Assembly (NCBI RefSeq): GCF_000023145.1
Contig: NC_012704.1
Span: forward strand, 1,240,001-1,304,000
DNA: 64,000 nucleotides
From: Corynebacterium kroppenstedtii DSM 44385
Lineage (GTDB): Bacteria > Actinomycetota > Actinomycetes > Mycobacteriales > Mycobacteriaceae
Direction of reading: 5' to 3'
In this document: positions 28,257 to 35,720 of the stretch, in pieces
How the letters are laid out: each line of letters starts with the position of its first letter
How positions within the stretch are numbered: the stretch's first letter is position 1
Position numbers and translations under genes: made by a program
The notes under the pieces: model-generated
The model's database searches: none
Told to the model about the DNA's origin: nothing
The model's input: only the letters and a program-made list of their open reading frames with translations

Positions 28257-28392
28257 GGCTCCTGAGTGCTGGGAGCCCCTTTGTTGCGACGTGGCTGGCG
28301 CTGGCTGTTATAACTGAGCCCCACCTCACGGTACAAACCATGAAATGGGGCTAAGTCACAAGCTCCTGCTATCCATGGGATGATCCCATGGA
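28257..28392. terminator. Three hairpins between convergent hmuV and the surface-protein gene
   Basis: GGCTCC/GGAGCC (28257-28262 and 28272-28277), AGCCCCA/TGGGGCT (28317-28323 and 28346-28352), and a perfect TCCATGGGA/TCCCATGGA (28372-28380 and 28384-28392). No strong T-run follows any of them. They probably insulate the convergent transcripts. Confidence 0.5.
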
Positions 28393-28403
28393 CGGCGGTT
28401 TAG

Positions 28404-30845
28404 CTATTCGTTGTCTGCACTGTCATCATTGGACGACTTCAGCTGCTGGGCTGCGGAATTCCTCCGCTTTTCGATGCCGAATAGCGCAGCAAACACGATG
28501 GCTAGTGTGCCAAGAATGCCAATGATAATTCCGTAAAGCCATCCGTGATCTGAGCTCGTGTTCTCGGAGTCGATGGCTTGGTTACCGTCGGAATCTTTAG
28601 AACCTTTAGAGTTCTTGTTCTTCTTCTTGGCTTCGCGGGCTTTCTTCCGCGCTTCTTCTGCCTTCTTCTTTTCCTCAGCCTTCTTCTCGGCCGCCTTCAC
28701 CGCGGACTCTTTTTCCTGCTGAGTACCGGTAACCGTAATGTCTGTCACCGTGTCTTGGCTGCGGTCCGTCGAACCGTGTGCTGCAAAGGTGAAGATAGCG
28801 CACTGGTTCTTAATGCAGTTACCACCATCAAAGATGGGCTCGATGTTCAGTGTGGTGCTAAAAGACCCGTTTGACGAAATTTGCTGTGGCCGCACCCAGT
28901 TGGTCGCTCCGAAGACAGAGGCATCCGTGAAGGAGAACTTCGACTTCTCGGCTACCCCAACATAAACGCCGTTGCCGCCAGTCTTGAAGCCTTGGCCGGT
29001 CACTGTGACAGGAGTTTTTCCGGTTGGCGAAATAGTGGTTCGCGATACCGAAACTCGCGCTCCGCTACGTGATTGACCAGACGTGCCGCTGGCACCAGAG
29101 GCTTGGCTGAGGCCATATCCACCACTCGAGCTGCCTGAACCCGAGCCACCGCTCCGGCTTACACCCGAGGCAACCGACTGTGCTGCTTGCTGTGCGCTGG
29201 ATGCAGCAACTCCACCCGCAAAGCTAACCGGCGTGGCCGTGTCTTGGCTACGGTCGCTCGACCCATGTGCGGCAAAGGTGTACACCGCGCACGCGTTGGT
29301 CAGGCAATTCGCGCTTCCGAATGTGGCTGACACGGGAAGATCAACAGAGAATGATCCATCAGCATTGAGGTTGCCTTTTTGGTTGGAGACCCACACCGTG
29401 CCTGGACCGAAGACATCAGCATTGGTCGTACTGAATTGGTCCTGCTGCGCAATCCCGACATAGACGCCATTGCCGCTAGTCTTGAACCCTTGACCGCTAA
29501 CCCGGATCGTGTCCCCACTCGGGTTAAGGTTCTGAGTCTTCGACAAGGTGACTACCGCACCACTCGAGGAATGTGCCCCGGTAGGTGCCGGTGCTGGCTG
29601 GGCAGGCGCTCCTCCCTGAGGAGCAGCAGAGCCCGAGTTTCCGTTGCTGGGCTGGCCGTTTCCACCCGGGTTCGCTGCGGGAGCGGCCTGGCCGTTGTCA
29701 TTTCCGCCCGATCCTGCCCCGTCGCCGGAGGTAGCGGGGGGCGTCACAGCTCCGTCTTCCTTCTTGGCTACTCCACCTTTGAAGGAGACAGGCGTTGCTG
29801 TGTCCTGGCTCCTATCAGAAGATCCGTGTGCAGCAAGTGTAAAGATCGAGCAGTGGTTGTCTTTACAGTTCGCGCTACCGAAGGTCGAGCTGACGGGCAA
29901 CTCGATGGAGAACGAACCATCTTCGTTCAGATTTCCCTTGCTCTTCGAGACCCACTTCGTATCGGGGCCGAAGGCGTCAGGATTAGTGGTGCTGAACTGG
30001 TCATCCTGGGCGATACCTACATAAATGCCAGGCCCATCCGTTTTAAACCCTTTACCTTCAACCCGAACAGTATCTCCGCTCGGATTGAGATCAGTGGTTT
30101 TATTTACTGTGACAGTTGCTCCACTGCTTGATGTGCTGCCCAGGGAGCCGGAGTTGTGCTGCGAATTGCCGCCATTATCCTGGCCAGAGTTGTTGTTGTC
30201 GCTGCCGCCATCTCCATAGTGGCCTCCCTCGGTGTCAACAGTGACCGGGCTTCCGTTACGGAAACTAATGGGTGTCCACGCGTCTTGGGAGCGGTCAAAG
30301 AGCTTCGGGAATGCGGTGAATGACGCAACATAGCACTGGGTTGTGGTGCAATCGACGTCCCTAAACTTGGTATCGACGGTCAAGTCAGTCGTGAAATTAC
30401 CCTGGTCATCGGCTTTTACCTTGACCGCTTTGCCATAAGTCTTTGGATATCCGGACGCAGGCTTTTCAATTGTCTGAGTGACGTAAATAGATTCACCAGG
30501 CTTGTAGCCCTTACCCGTCGCTTTGAGGGTGTCCCCACCACTGATGTCTTTATCTTTATCCAAAGTCAGTGTCGGTGCTTGGGATTGTTCATCTCCCCCA
30601 CCACTATTGAGAAATCGGCCAAGATCAGGCGATCCCGGGAATCCCAAGTCATTGATCGCGTCGCTCAACGAAGACAAATCAACTGCCGACGCAGCAGGGG
30701 CAGCAGCTGATCCTATCCCAATGAGAGACACCGTTGACAAGGAAGCAACGAGGGCACGAGCCGCGGTACGACCATGCGTTTTCTTACTCGTGTTGCGTGA
30801 GCCACTGGGTGTGTGGGTCTCGGAGTGATCTCCGGTGGGAAGCAT
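28404..30845 (-). CDS. Surface-anchored protein with four neocarzinostatin-like repeats
   Basis: An 813-residue exported protein. A signal peptide (ALVASLSTVSLIGIGSAAAP, cleavage near ASAVD) is followed by four related beta-rich domains at about residues 90-195, 242-357, 428-545 and 594-705. Each has a C-x4-5-C pair and a DRSQD motif near its end. Domains 2 and 3 are nearly identical (both share GSANC, AAHGSSDRSQDTATPVSF). Linkers are Gly/Asn/Pro/Ser-rich. A Lys/Glu/Ala-rich coiled-coil-like spacer (about 710-745), one membrane helix (about 767-790) and a short charged tail end the protein; no LPXTG is seen. ATG 30845 is chosen (GGAG five bases upstream); an in-frame GTG at 30899 exists. Lies next to hmuTUV, where relatives carry htaA. 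Confidence 0.8.
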   Translation of the reverse strand: MLPTGDHSETHTPSGSRNTSKKTHGRTAARALVASLSTVSLIGIGSAAAPAASAVDLSSLSDAINDLGFPGSPDLGRFLNSGGGDEQSQAPTLTLDKDKDISGGDTLKATGKGYKPGESIYVTQTIEKPASGYPKTYGKAVKVKADDQGNFTTDLTVDTKFRDVDCTTTQCYVASFTAFPKLFDRSQDAWTPISFRNGSPVTVDTEGGHYGDGGSDNNNSGQDNGGNSQHNSGSLGSTSSSGATVTVNKTTDLNPSGDTVRVEGKGFKTDGPGIYVGIAQDDQFSTTNPDAFGPDTKWVSKSKGNLNEDGSFSIELPVSSTFGSANCKDNHCSIFTLAAHGSSDRSQDTATPVSFKGGVAKKEDGAVTPPATSGDGAGSGGNDNGQAAPAANPGGNGQPSNGNSGSAAPQGGAPAQPAPAPTGAHSSSGAVVTLSKTQNLNPSGDTIRVSGQGFKTSGNGVYVGIAQQDQFSTTNADVFGPGTVWVSNQKGNLNADGSFSVDLPVSATFGSANCLTNACAVYTFAAHGSSDRSQDTATPVSFAGGVAASSAQQAAQSVASGVSRSGGSGSGSSSGGYGLSQASGASGTSGQSRSGARVSVSRTTISPTGKTPVTVTGQGFKTGGNGVYVGVAEKSKFSFTDASVFGATNWVRPQQISSNGSFSTTLNIEPIFDGGNCIKNQCAIFTFAAHGSTDRSQDTVTDITVTGTQQEKESAVKAAEKKAEEKKKAEEARKKAREAKKKNKNSKGSKDSDGNQAIDSENTSSDHGWLYGIIIGILGTLAIVFAALFGIEKRRNSAAQQLKSSNDDSADNE
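28731..30578 (-). repeat. Four tandem domain repeats within the surface-protein gene
   Basis: The units span approximately 30578-30261, 30122-29775, 29564-29217 and 29066-28731 (5' to 3' on the minus strand). The second and third are the closest pair, suggesting recent duplication; the first is the most diverged and lacks the AAHGSS segment. Confidence 0.75.
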
Positions 30846-31480
30846 GAACTCTCCAGGTAATCGAGGGAGCATTTCGAACTCGCCCGGCGCTGCGATCACG
30901 ACGATGTCCCGTTAACCGATCCGGTGTAAGGGCGGGCGTCGTTAAGGAACGCTGGTGCATCAAGAGGTAGCGTTCCATGGCTATCACTTCCCATGCTCAG
31001 TCATGCAAATGACAGCCAAGGTTACGCATCTATCCTGATATGAAGGTAAAGCTTACTTGCTGCTAAGTCAATATTTTTCTGCCCTGTGCCTCCCCATTAT
31101 TTCGCACTCGATCGGGCGGAAATGAAAATGATCACTTAACCACGCGATTAGTGGGGCACGTGTTAACAATGTGGCGTAAAAGGCTAGTTTTCGCGCCCCT
31201 TTCTCAGCCTTTTTAGGGGGTAAGTGTTTAAAGAGTTGTACTCCTCGTGTTGTGAGTAACATCAGCGACTTCTCAGTTTGTCGGAAGCATGTGCCATTCA
31301 TACGAGGGCTAGACTGAGAACCCACACCACACGGCACCCGACGACGGCGATTGGCCCCGTTCCCCTGCAGTGAATGCACGCATGGACCTGACCAGTGGCA
31401 CGTCGCGCGAACCTGGGTGTCCCGTAGATACAAATCAACAGGCCGAGAGTAACCACCACGTACGAAAGGTGAAAAACAGT
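30846..31480. other. Long intergenic region between the surface-protein gene and galE
   Basis: 635 bp between divergent genes. It holds the promoter and DtxR-like box for the surface protein. A small CCCCT/AGGGG hairpin flanks a T-rich stretch (about 31195-31220). Open frames here match nothing recognisable. No galE promoter could be called with confidence. Confidence 0.5.
31042..31071 (-). promoter_or_regulatory. Promoter of the surface-protein gene with embedded DtxR-like box
   Basis: On the minus strand TTGACT (31066-31071) and TACCTT (31043-31048) are separated by exactly 17 bp. A DtxR-like sequence with core AGGTAAAGCTTAC lies at 31042-31060, matching the 19-bp consensus at 11 positions. 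It fills the -10 and spacer, so iron-bound DtxR would block RNA polymerase. Confidence 0.5.
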
Positions 31481-32473
31481 ATGAAGATTCTCGTAACAGG
31501 CGGCGCAGGATACGTTGGCGGCACCGTCGCCAAAGTGCTGCTTGAACAGGGCCATTCCGTCACCGTTATCGACGATCTCACGACGGGAAACACCGACCTT
31601 ATTCCCGAGGGCGCAAACTTTGTCCGTGGAGATGTCCGCGATGTCGCCGCAGATGTCCTCGCTGACGAAAAGTTTGACGGCGTTGCACATTTCGCCGCCC
31701 GCTCGCTCGTCGGCGAATCTGTTGAGAGGCCTCAAGATTATTGGCACCACAATGTTGTGACCACATTGACGCTCCTGGACGCGATGCGCCATTCGCATGT
31801 AAACAACTTGGTTTTCTCGTCCACCGCGGCCACATATGGAGAGCCGGAGACAGTTCCCATTACTGAAGAGTTCCCCACGCGGCCGACGAACCCGTATGGT
31901 GCGACGAAGCTCGCTATCGATCACATGATCACGTCGTACGCCCACGCCTTCGGCTTGAGAGCAACATCGCTGCGCTACTTCAATGTCGCCGGGGCCTACC
32001 ACGGTCAAGGCGAAAACCGCCCCGTCGAAACCCACATCATTCCCATCATTCTTCAAGTAGCTCTAGGCCACCGCGATGGAGTGAAGATTTTTGGCGACGA
32101 CTGGCCGACGAAGGATGGCACGTGCGTCCGGGACTATATTCACGTCAAGGATCTTGCCGACGCTCACCTCCTGGCGCTTGAAACCAACAAGCCCGGTCAG
32201 CACAGGATGTACAATCTCGGGTCCGGCGACGGGTATTCGGTCCGTGAAGTCATCGAGATGTGTCGAAAAGTGACTGGCCATCCGATCCCGGCGGATATTG
32301 CTCCCCGACGAGCCGGTGACCCCGCGATTCTTATTGCGTCCAGCGACAAGGCTCGTCACGAACTCGGGTGGAACCCGACGCACACAGACCTCGAGACAAT
32401 TGTGTCTACAGCGTGGGACTTCGCTCAATCGCTCGGAGATCGTGCACATTCTTTGCCCAAGGCGACGTCATAG
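31481..32473 (+). CDS. galE: UDP-glucose 4-epimerase GalE
   Basis: NAD-dependent epimerase interconverting UDP-glucose and UDP-galactose, supplying galactose for arabinogalactan. The 330 residues begin [20 protein letters not shown] (Rossmann GxxGxxG). The catalytic Ser and Tyr-x3-Lys appear as [10 protein letters not shown] and [28 protein letters not shown] and the nucleotide-sugar segment follow. The ATG at 31481 has AAAGGTG nine bases upstream; the open frame extends 37 codons upstream without conserved content. Confidence 0.94.
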   Translation: MKILVTGGAGYVGGTVAKVLLEQGHSVTVIDDLTTGNTDLIPEGANFVRGDVRDVAADVLADEKFDGVAHFAARSLVGESVERPQDYWHHNVVTTLTLLDAMRHSHVNNLVFSSTAATYGEPETVPITEEFPTRPTNPYGATKLAIDHMITSYAHAFGLRATSLRYFNVAGAYHGQGENRPVETHIIPIILQVALGHRDGVKIFGDDWPTKDGTCVRDYIHVKDLADAHLLALETNKPGQHRMYNLGSGDGYSVREVIEMCRKVTGHPIPADIAPRRAGDPAILIASSDKARHELGWNPTHTDLETIVSTAWDFAQSLGDRAHSLPKATS

Positions 32474-32525
32474 AGAGCAGGCAGCTAGACGACGCCATAC
32501 ATAACGCGCACGCCATGCGGCCGCG

Positions 32526-34265
32526 TCACTCTCGTCTAGCCTTTGCATTGTCTTCGGCGGGACCGTGCCCCCACCGCTGTAAGCGCCGAGCTGCTTGTAC
32601 GCCCTCGGACAGTGTTGATGCCCACGGCTCGAAGCGGAACTTACGGAATTCGTCGATGATGGCGTCGAAATCAGTCGCTCCGAGGAGCGTGCTTATCACT
32701 TTTCGTTCACTCGTGACATCGACACCTTGAGCGTCGAGGGCGTCGATGGTGGTCACGAGATCATCAAGCGATTCGACGCTCAACGCGGTCAACAGCGCGA
32801 TACCAGAATCGGTTTTCTGCCCACGATGAAGAGCGAGGAGCGAATAAGGCAACGACGCTCCCTCGTCGAATTTCTGTTCCTGTAAAGCACGACGATAAGC
32901 AAGTCCTGCCAAGGATTCATGTTCATTCCGATCCATGATCCCCCACATACACAGGGCAAATGAACGCGACTGGGATGGGAAGGCTTGGGCTGCACTCAAG
33001 AAAACATCACGAAGGGTGTGGCGTAGTGGCGAATAGCGAAGACCATGGCTGATGTCTCGCAAACTGCCAGTATTGAGAGCTCGAATCCAACGTTGAGCCA
33101 CAACGGGATCACTAAAGTCGGGTTGTTGTCCTTCTGATGATGCACTGGCAGCAATGTCGTCGGCTATCTCGCCGGTGAGCGTGATGAAATCTCGAAAGCT
33201 ATCAAGGCGCAGTGACATCAGCGCACTACTGTCTAGACGCTCGTCGCTACCGAAAGCCGTGTTGAAACGACTTGCGGTCTCCCATGGACAAACGGTGTAT
33301 TCGCCCCTGGGAGGTTCACTATCCATGTTCAGATCGCAGTCGACGTCGGCATCATCGGTGAAATGACTAATGAACTCGCGAATGTAGATATCGCTGAGCT
33401 GCGCCTCTTCAGCAATTTCATTACCCGCCTCGGGCGGAAAAGGCAGCACCGATTCGTCGGCGTCAAAAATGCTGGCCGCGTCGCTGTTCGGTAACGACGA
33501 ATCCGTACTAGCACGGAGGTCAGAGAACCAGCTTTTCAAAGCTTCGCCATGGCCGACGCTTCCAGTGTCGAAATGGCCACCTGCGTCGAAAGACATGACG
33601 GCAAATGGCTGTCCTGCCCGGAGCGTGTCAACGCCAACGACTGCTGTGACCTCGATGCCTTTCGCCCACAAAGTCGACATAATCGTGTTGATGGCTCGGA
33701 GCGTGTCCGCAGATCCGTTTTCAGTGTGATCATCGATAGTCACCGTCGCGCTAAGACCATTGTCGCCGACGTGCTTTGTGACGTGGGCAGATGTGAATGT
33801 CGCGCCGGGCAGCTCGAGGTTCGCTGCTCCCGCGGTCGTCGCCCGTCGTCGATGATCGTCGTAGTGCATCCCGGTTTGGGCACCCTTCATCATCGACGCC
33901 ACAAGATCGACAGCTCCAGGTTCGTCGATAATTAACCAACATGCTGACGAGAGAGGGATGTCAAGAGAGCCGAGCGCACGGTCGAAGCTATCTGCGTTAT
34001 CAACTGGAGTGGCGAGTACACACACTCCGCTAGACATTCGTTCTGATGGACGTTCCGCCTGACCAGTGGATGTCTTGGGACCACCACAGTTTTCGCAGCA
34101 GGAGTCACCGATCAGGATCAGGTTTTTATTGGTTGAGTTCTCTCCGAGGATCCGTGGCAACGCTCCTAGAACCGCGCCGACGGTGTCAGAGGATGGGCGG
34201 GGACGGGCAAAAATGGAAAACACGTCGGACGTACCGGCGCTACACGAGGAATGGCAATCTGTCAT
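32526..34265 (-). CDS. DUF4192 family protein
   Basis: A 579-residue cytosolic protein. The N-terminal 350 residues (starting with FSIFARPRPSSDTVGAVLGALPRI) and the helical C-terminal part (VAQRWIRALNTGSLRDISHG, LSAAQAFPSQSRSFALCMWG, LAGLAYRRALQEQ) match the actinobacterial DUF4192 family of unknown function. The C-terminal helices look TPR-like. It lies between galE and PAC2 as in C. glutamicum. No Shine-Dalgarno precedes the ATG. Two DnaA boxes lie 65-91 bp upstream. Confidence 0.8.
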   Translation of the reverse strand: MTDCHSSCSAGTSDVFSIFARPRPSSDTVGAVLGALPRILGENSTNKNLILIGDSCCENCGGPKTSTGQAERPSERMSSGVCVLATPVDNADSFDRALGSLDIPLSSACWLIIDEPGAVDLVASMMKGAQTGMHYDDHRRRATTAGAANLELPGATFTSAHVTKHVGDNGLSATVTIDDHTENGSADTLRAINTIMSTLWAKGIEVTAVVGVDTLRAGQPFAVMSFDAGGHFDTGSVGHGEALKSWFSDLRASTDSSLPNSDAASIFDADESVLPFPPEAGNEIAEEAQLSDIYIREFISHFTDDADVDCDLNMDSEPPRGEYTVCPWETASRFNTAFGSDERLDSSALMSLRLDSFRDFITLTGEIADDIAASASSEGQQPDFSDPVVAQRWIRALNTGSLRDISHGLRYSPLRHTLRDVFLSAAQAFPSQSRSFALCMWGIMDRNEHESLAGLAYRRALQEQKFDEGASLPYSLLALHRGQKTDSGIALLTALSVESLDDLVTTIDALDAQGVDVTSERKVISTLLGATDFDAIIDEFRKFRFEPWASTLSEGVQAARRLQRWGHGPAEDNAKARRE

Positions 34266-34612
34266 GGCCGCTAGTTTGGCAATTAATGTCGCACCATCAC
34301 CGCCGAGACGAGGGCAAAACTGCGCACGCTGTGGATAACTATTACCCTGTGGATAACTGGTAGAGCACCACCGGTCGCGACCTCACACAGAGCACTGGAA
34401 GATACCGTGCCCATCACTATTATTGTGAACTAGTGTCGATACGGGGTGATCGTGGCGGTACGTGGAGGTACACGGAAACAGGCACGACGGGGCTAAATTC
34501 GTGGAATACCACTACTTATCATGGTGTTGTGGGTAGTGTCGCGTTAATATCGATCCTTTTAAATAACGACCAATTAAACGACGAAATCAACAAATGATAT
34601 CGAGGACTAATA
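34266..34612. other. Intergenic region between divergent DUF4192 and PAC2 genes
   Basis: 347 bp without a gene. It contains two perfect DnaA boxes close to the DUF4192 side. The 100 bp before the PAC2 start are AT-rich (TAATAT and TTTTAAATAA), consistent with a promoter. Confidence 0.6.
34330..34356 (-). promoter_or_regulatory. Two perfect tandem DnaA boxes
   Basis: TGTGGATAA occurs at 34330-34338 and 34348-34356. Its complement TTATCCACA is the exact DnaA-box consensus, and the two copies share orientation with start points 18 bp apart. They sit upstream of the DUF4192 gene, far from any sign of dnaA or oriC in this window. Confidence 0.7.
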
Positions 34613-35698
34613 ATGACAATGGATAATGACGAAACGATGTACGAGCTTGAATATCCTGAGCCGGAAACACAATCCGACGCTAGTAACGGCCTATCGCTCG
34701 TCGTAGCGCTCCAGGGCTACGCTGACGCTGGCCAAGCTATTGATAACGCAGGGTCGCACATCAAAGCAGCCTTGGAACATGCACCATTAGCGACATTTAA
34801 TAACGATCTCCTTATTGATTATCGCTCACGGCGGCCTGCCGTACATATCGTCGACAATGAGTTAGCGCCTGCCGAAAAGACAGAACTCTCTTTAGACGTT
34901 GTGCGTGATAATGCAGGAATTCCGTTCCTTCTTTTATCCGGGCCGGAACCCGATTTACGGTGGAGTGCGTTTACTGAGGCCGTCACCGACCTATCTAAAC
35001 GTTTTAAGGTGACAAAAGCGGTGAGCCTTTATTCCGCTCCGATGCCGGTTCCCCATACCCGCCCTCTTATCGTGACCCAACACGGCTCGTACAAATCGGA
35101 TCCGCTCCGGTATCCCCGCTTTGACGGGCGTATTACCGTACCGGGGTCTGCTCAGCTCGAGCTCGAAATGAAAATGGCCAAAGAAGGTATCGAGACGGCA
35201 GGGTTTACGGCTCATGTTCCGCACTACATTGCCGCCTCGGAATATCCCTCCGCGGTGGTCAAACTGCTCCGAGCTGTGGAAGAAACAGCAGGTGTTTCTA
35301 TTCCCTTGCAAGCGTTGGAGCGGGAGTCAGAAAAAGTTGAGCGCGAACTCGAAGAGCAGGTTGAGGAGTCGGGTGAGATAGCTGCCGTCGTCCATGCTCT
35401 CGAAGCCCAGTATGACCAAGAAACCGCACGGTATAGGGAGCGTCATGACCGCGGACTACTCAGCTCTGATGGTGAAGTGCCCACTGGGGATGAAATCGGC
35501 GCAGAACTAGAAAAGTTCCTCGCGCAGGTGAACCGCGATAAAGATACTCAGGATATCGGTACTGGGGATGACGGTGTCGAGGATATTGGTGCCGAGTCGT
35601 GGGACGAGTCGGATAGTCCGCGTTCTGATGACGATGACGACAACAGTGGCGACCGTCGGCCACACTCCGATGGAGGCGATGACTCAGACGAAGACTAA
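34613..35698 (+). CDS. PAC2 family protein
   Basis: A 361-residue protein of the PAC2 (proteasome assembly chaperone-like, ATP-grasp-associated) family. Conserved segments are VVALQGYADAGQAIDNAGSH, the DLLIDYRSRRPAVHI strand, FLLLSGPEPDLRW, and HVPHYIAASEYPSAVVKLLRA. After residue 280 comes a very acidic tail (DDGVEDIGAESWDESDS, then many Asp). Function in bacteria is unknown; in actinobacteria it pairs with the Ski2-like helicase 22 bp downstream. ATG 34613 follows a GAGGAC site. Confidence 0.87.
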   Translation: MTMDNDETMYELEYPEPETQSDASNGLSLVVALQGYADAGQAIDNAGSHIKAALEHAPLATFNNDLLIDYRSRRPAVHIVDNELAPAEKTELSLDVVRDNAGIPFLLLSGPEPDLRWSAFTEAVTDLSKRFKVTKAVSLYSAPMPVPHTRPLIVTQHGSYKSDPLRYPRFDGRITVPGSAQLELEMKMAKEGIETAGFTAHVPHYIAASEYPSAVVKLLRAVEETAGVSIPLQALERESEKVERELEEQVEESGEIAAVVHALEAQYDQETARYRERHDRGLLSSDGEVPTGDEIGAELEKFLAQVNRDKDTQDIGTGDDGVEDIGAESWDESDSPRSDDDDDNSGDRRPHSDGGDDSDED

Positions 35699-35720
35699 AC
35701 GAGACTATTAGGATAAAGCC

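Noticed and set aside
31068-31433. A 121-codon minus-strand open frame in the galE upstream region
   Set aside because: Composition and lack of motifs do not support a gene, and it overlaps the promoter assigned to the surface protein.
31298-32056. A 252-residue minus-strand open frame inside galE
   Set aside because: It is antisense to a clear GalE coding region, and its product shows no known domain.
32781-34265. Possible frameshift in the DUF4192 gene because of many plus-strand open frames opposite it
   Set aside because: The minus frame is continuous with family-like segments in both halves; the opposite frames are GC-driven shadows.
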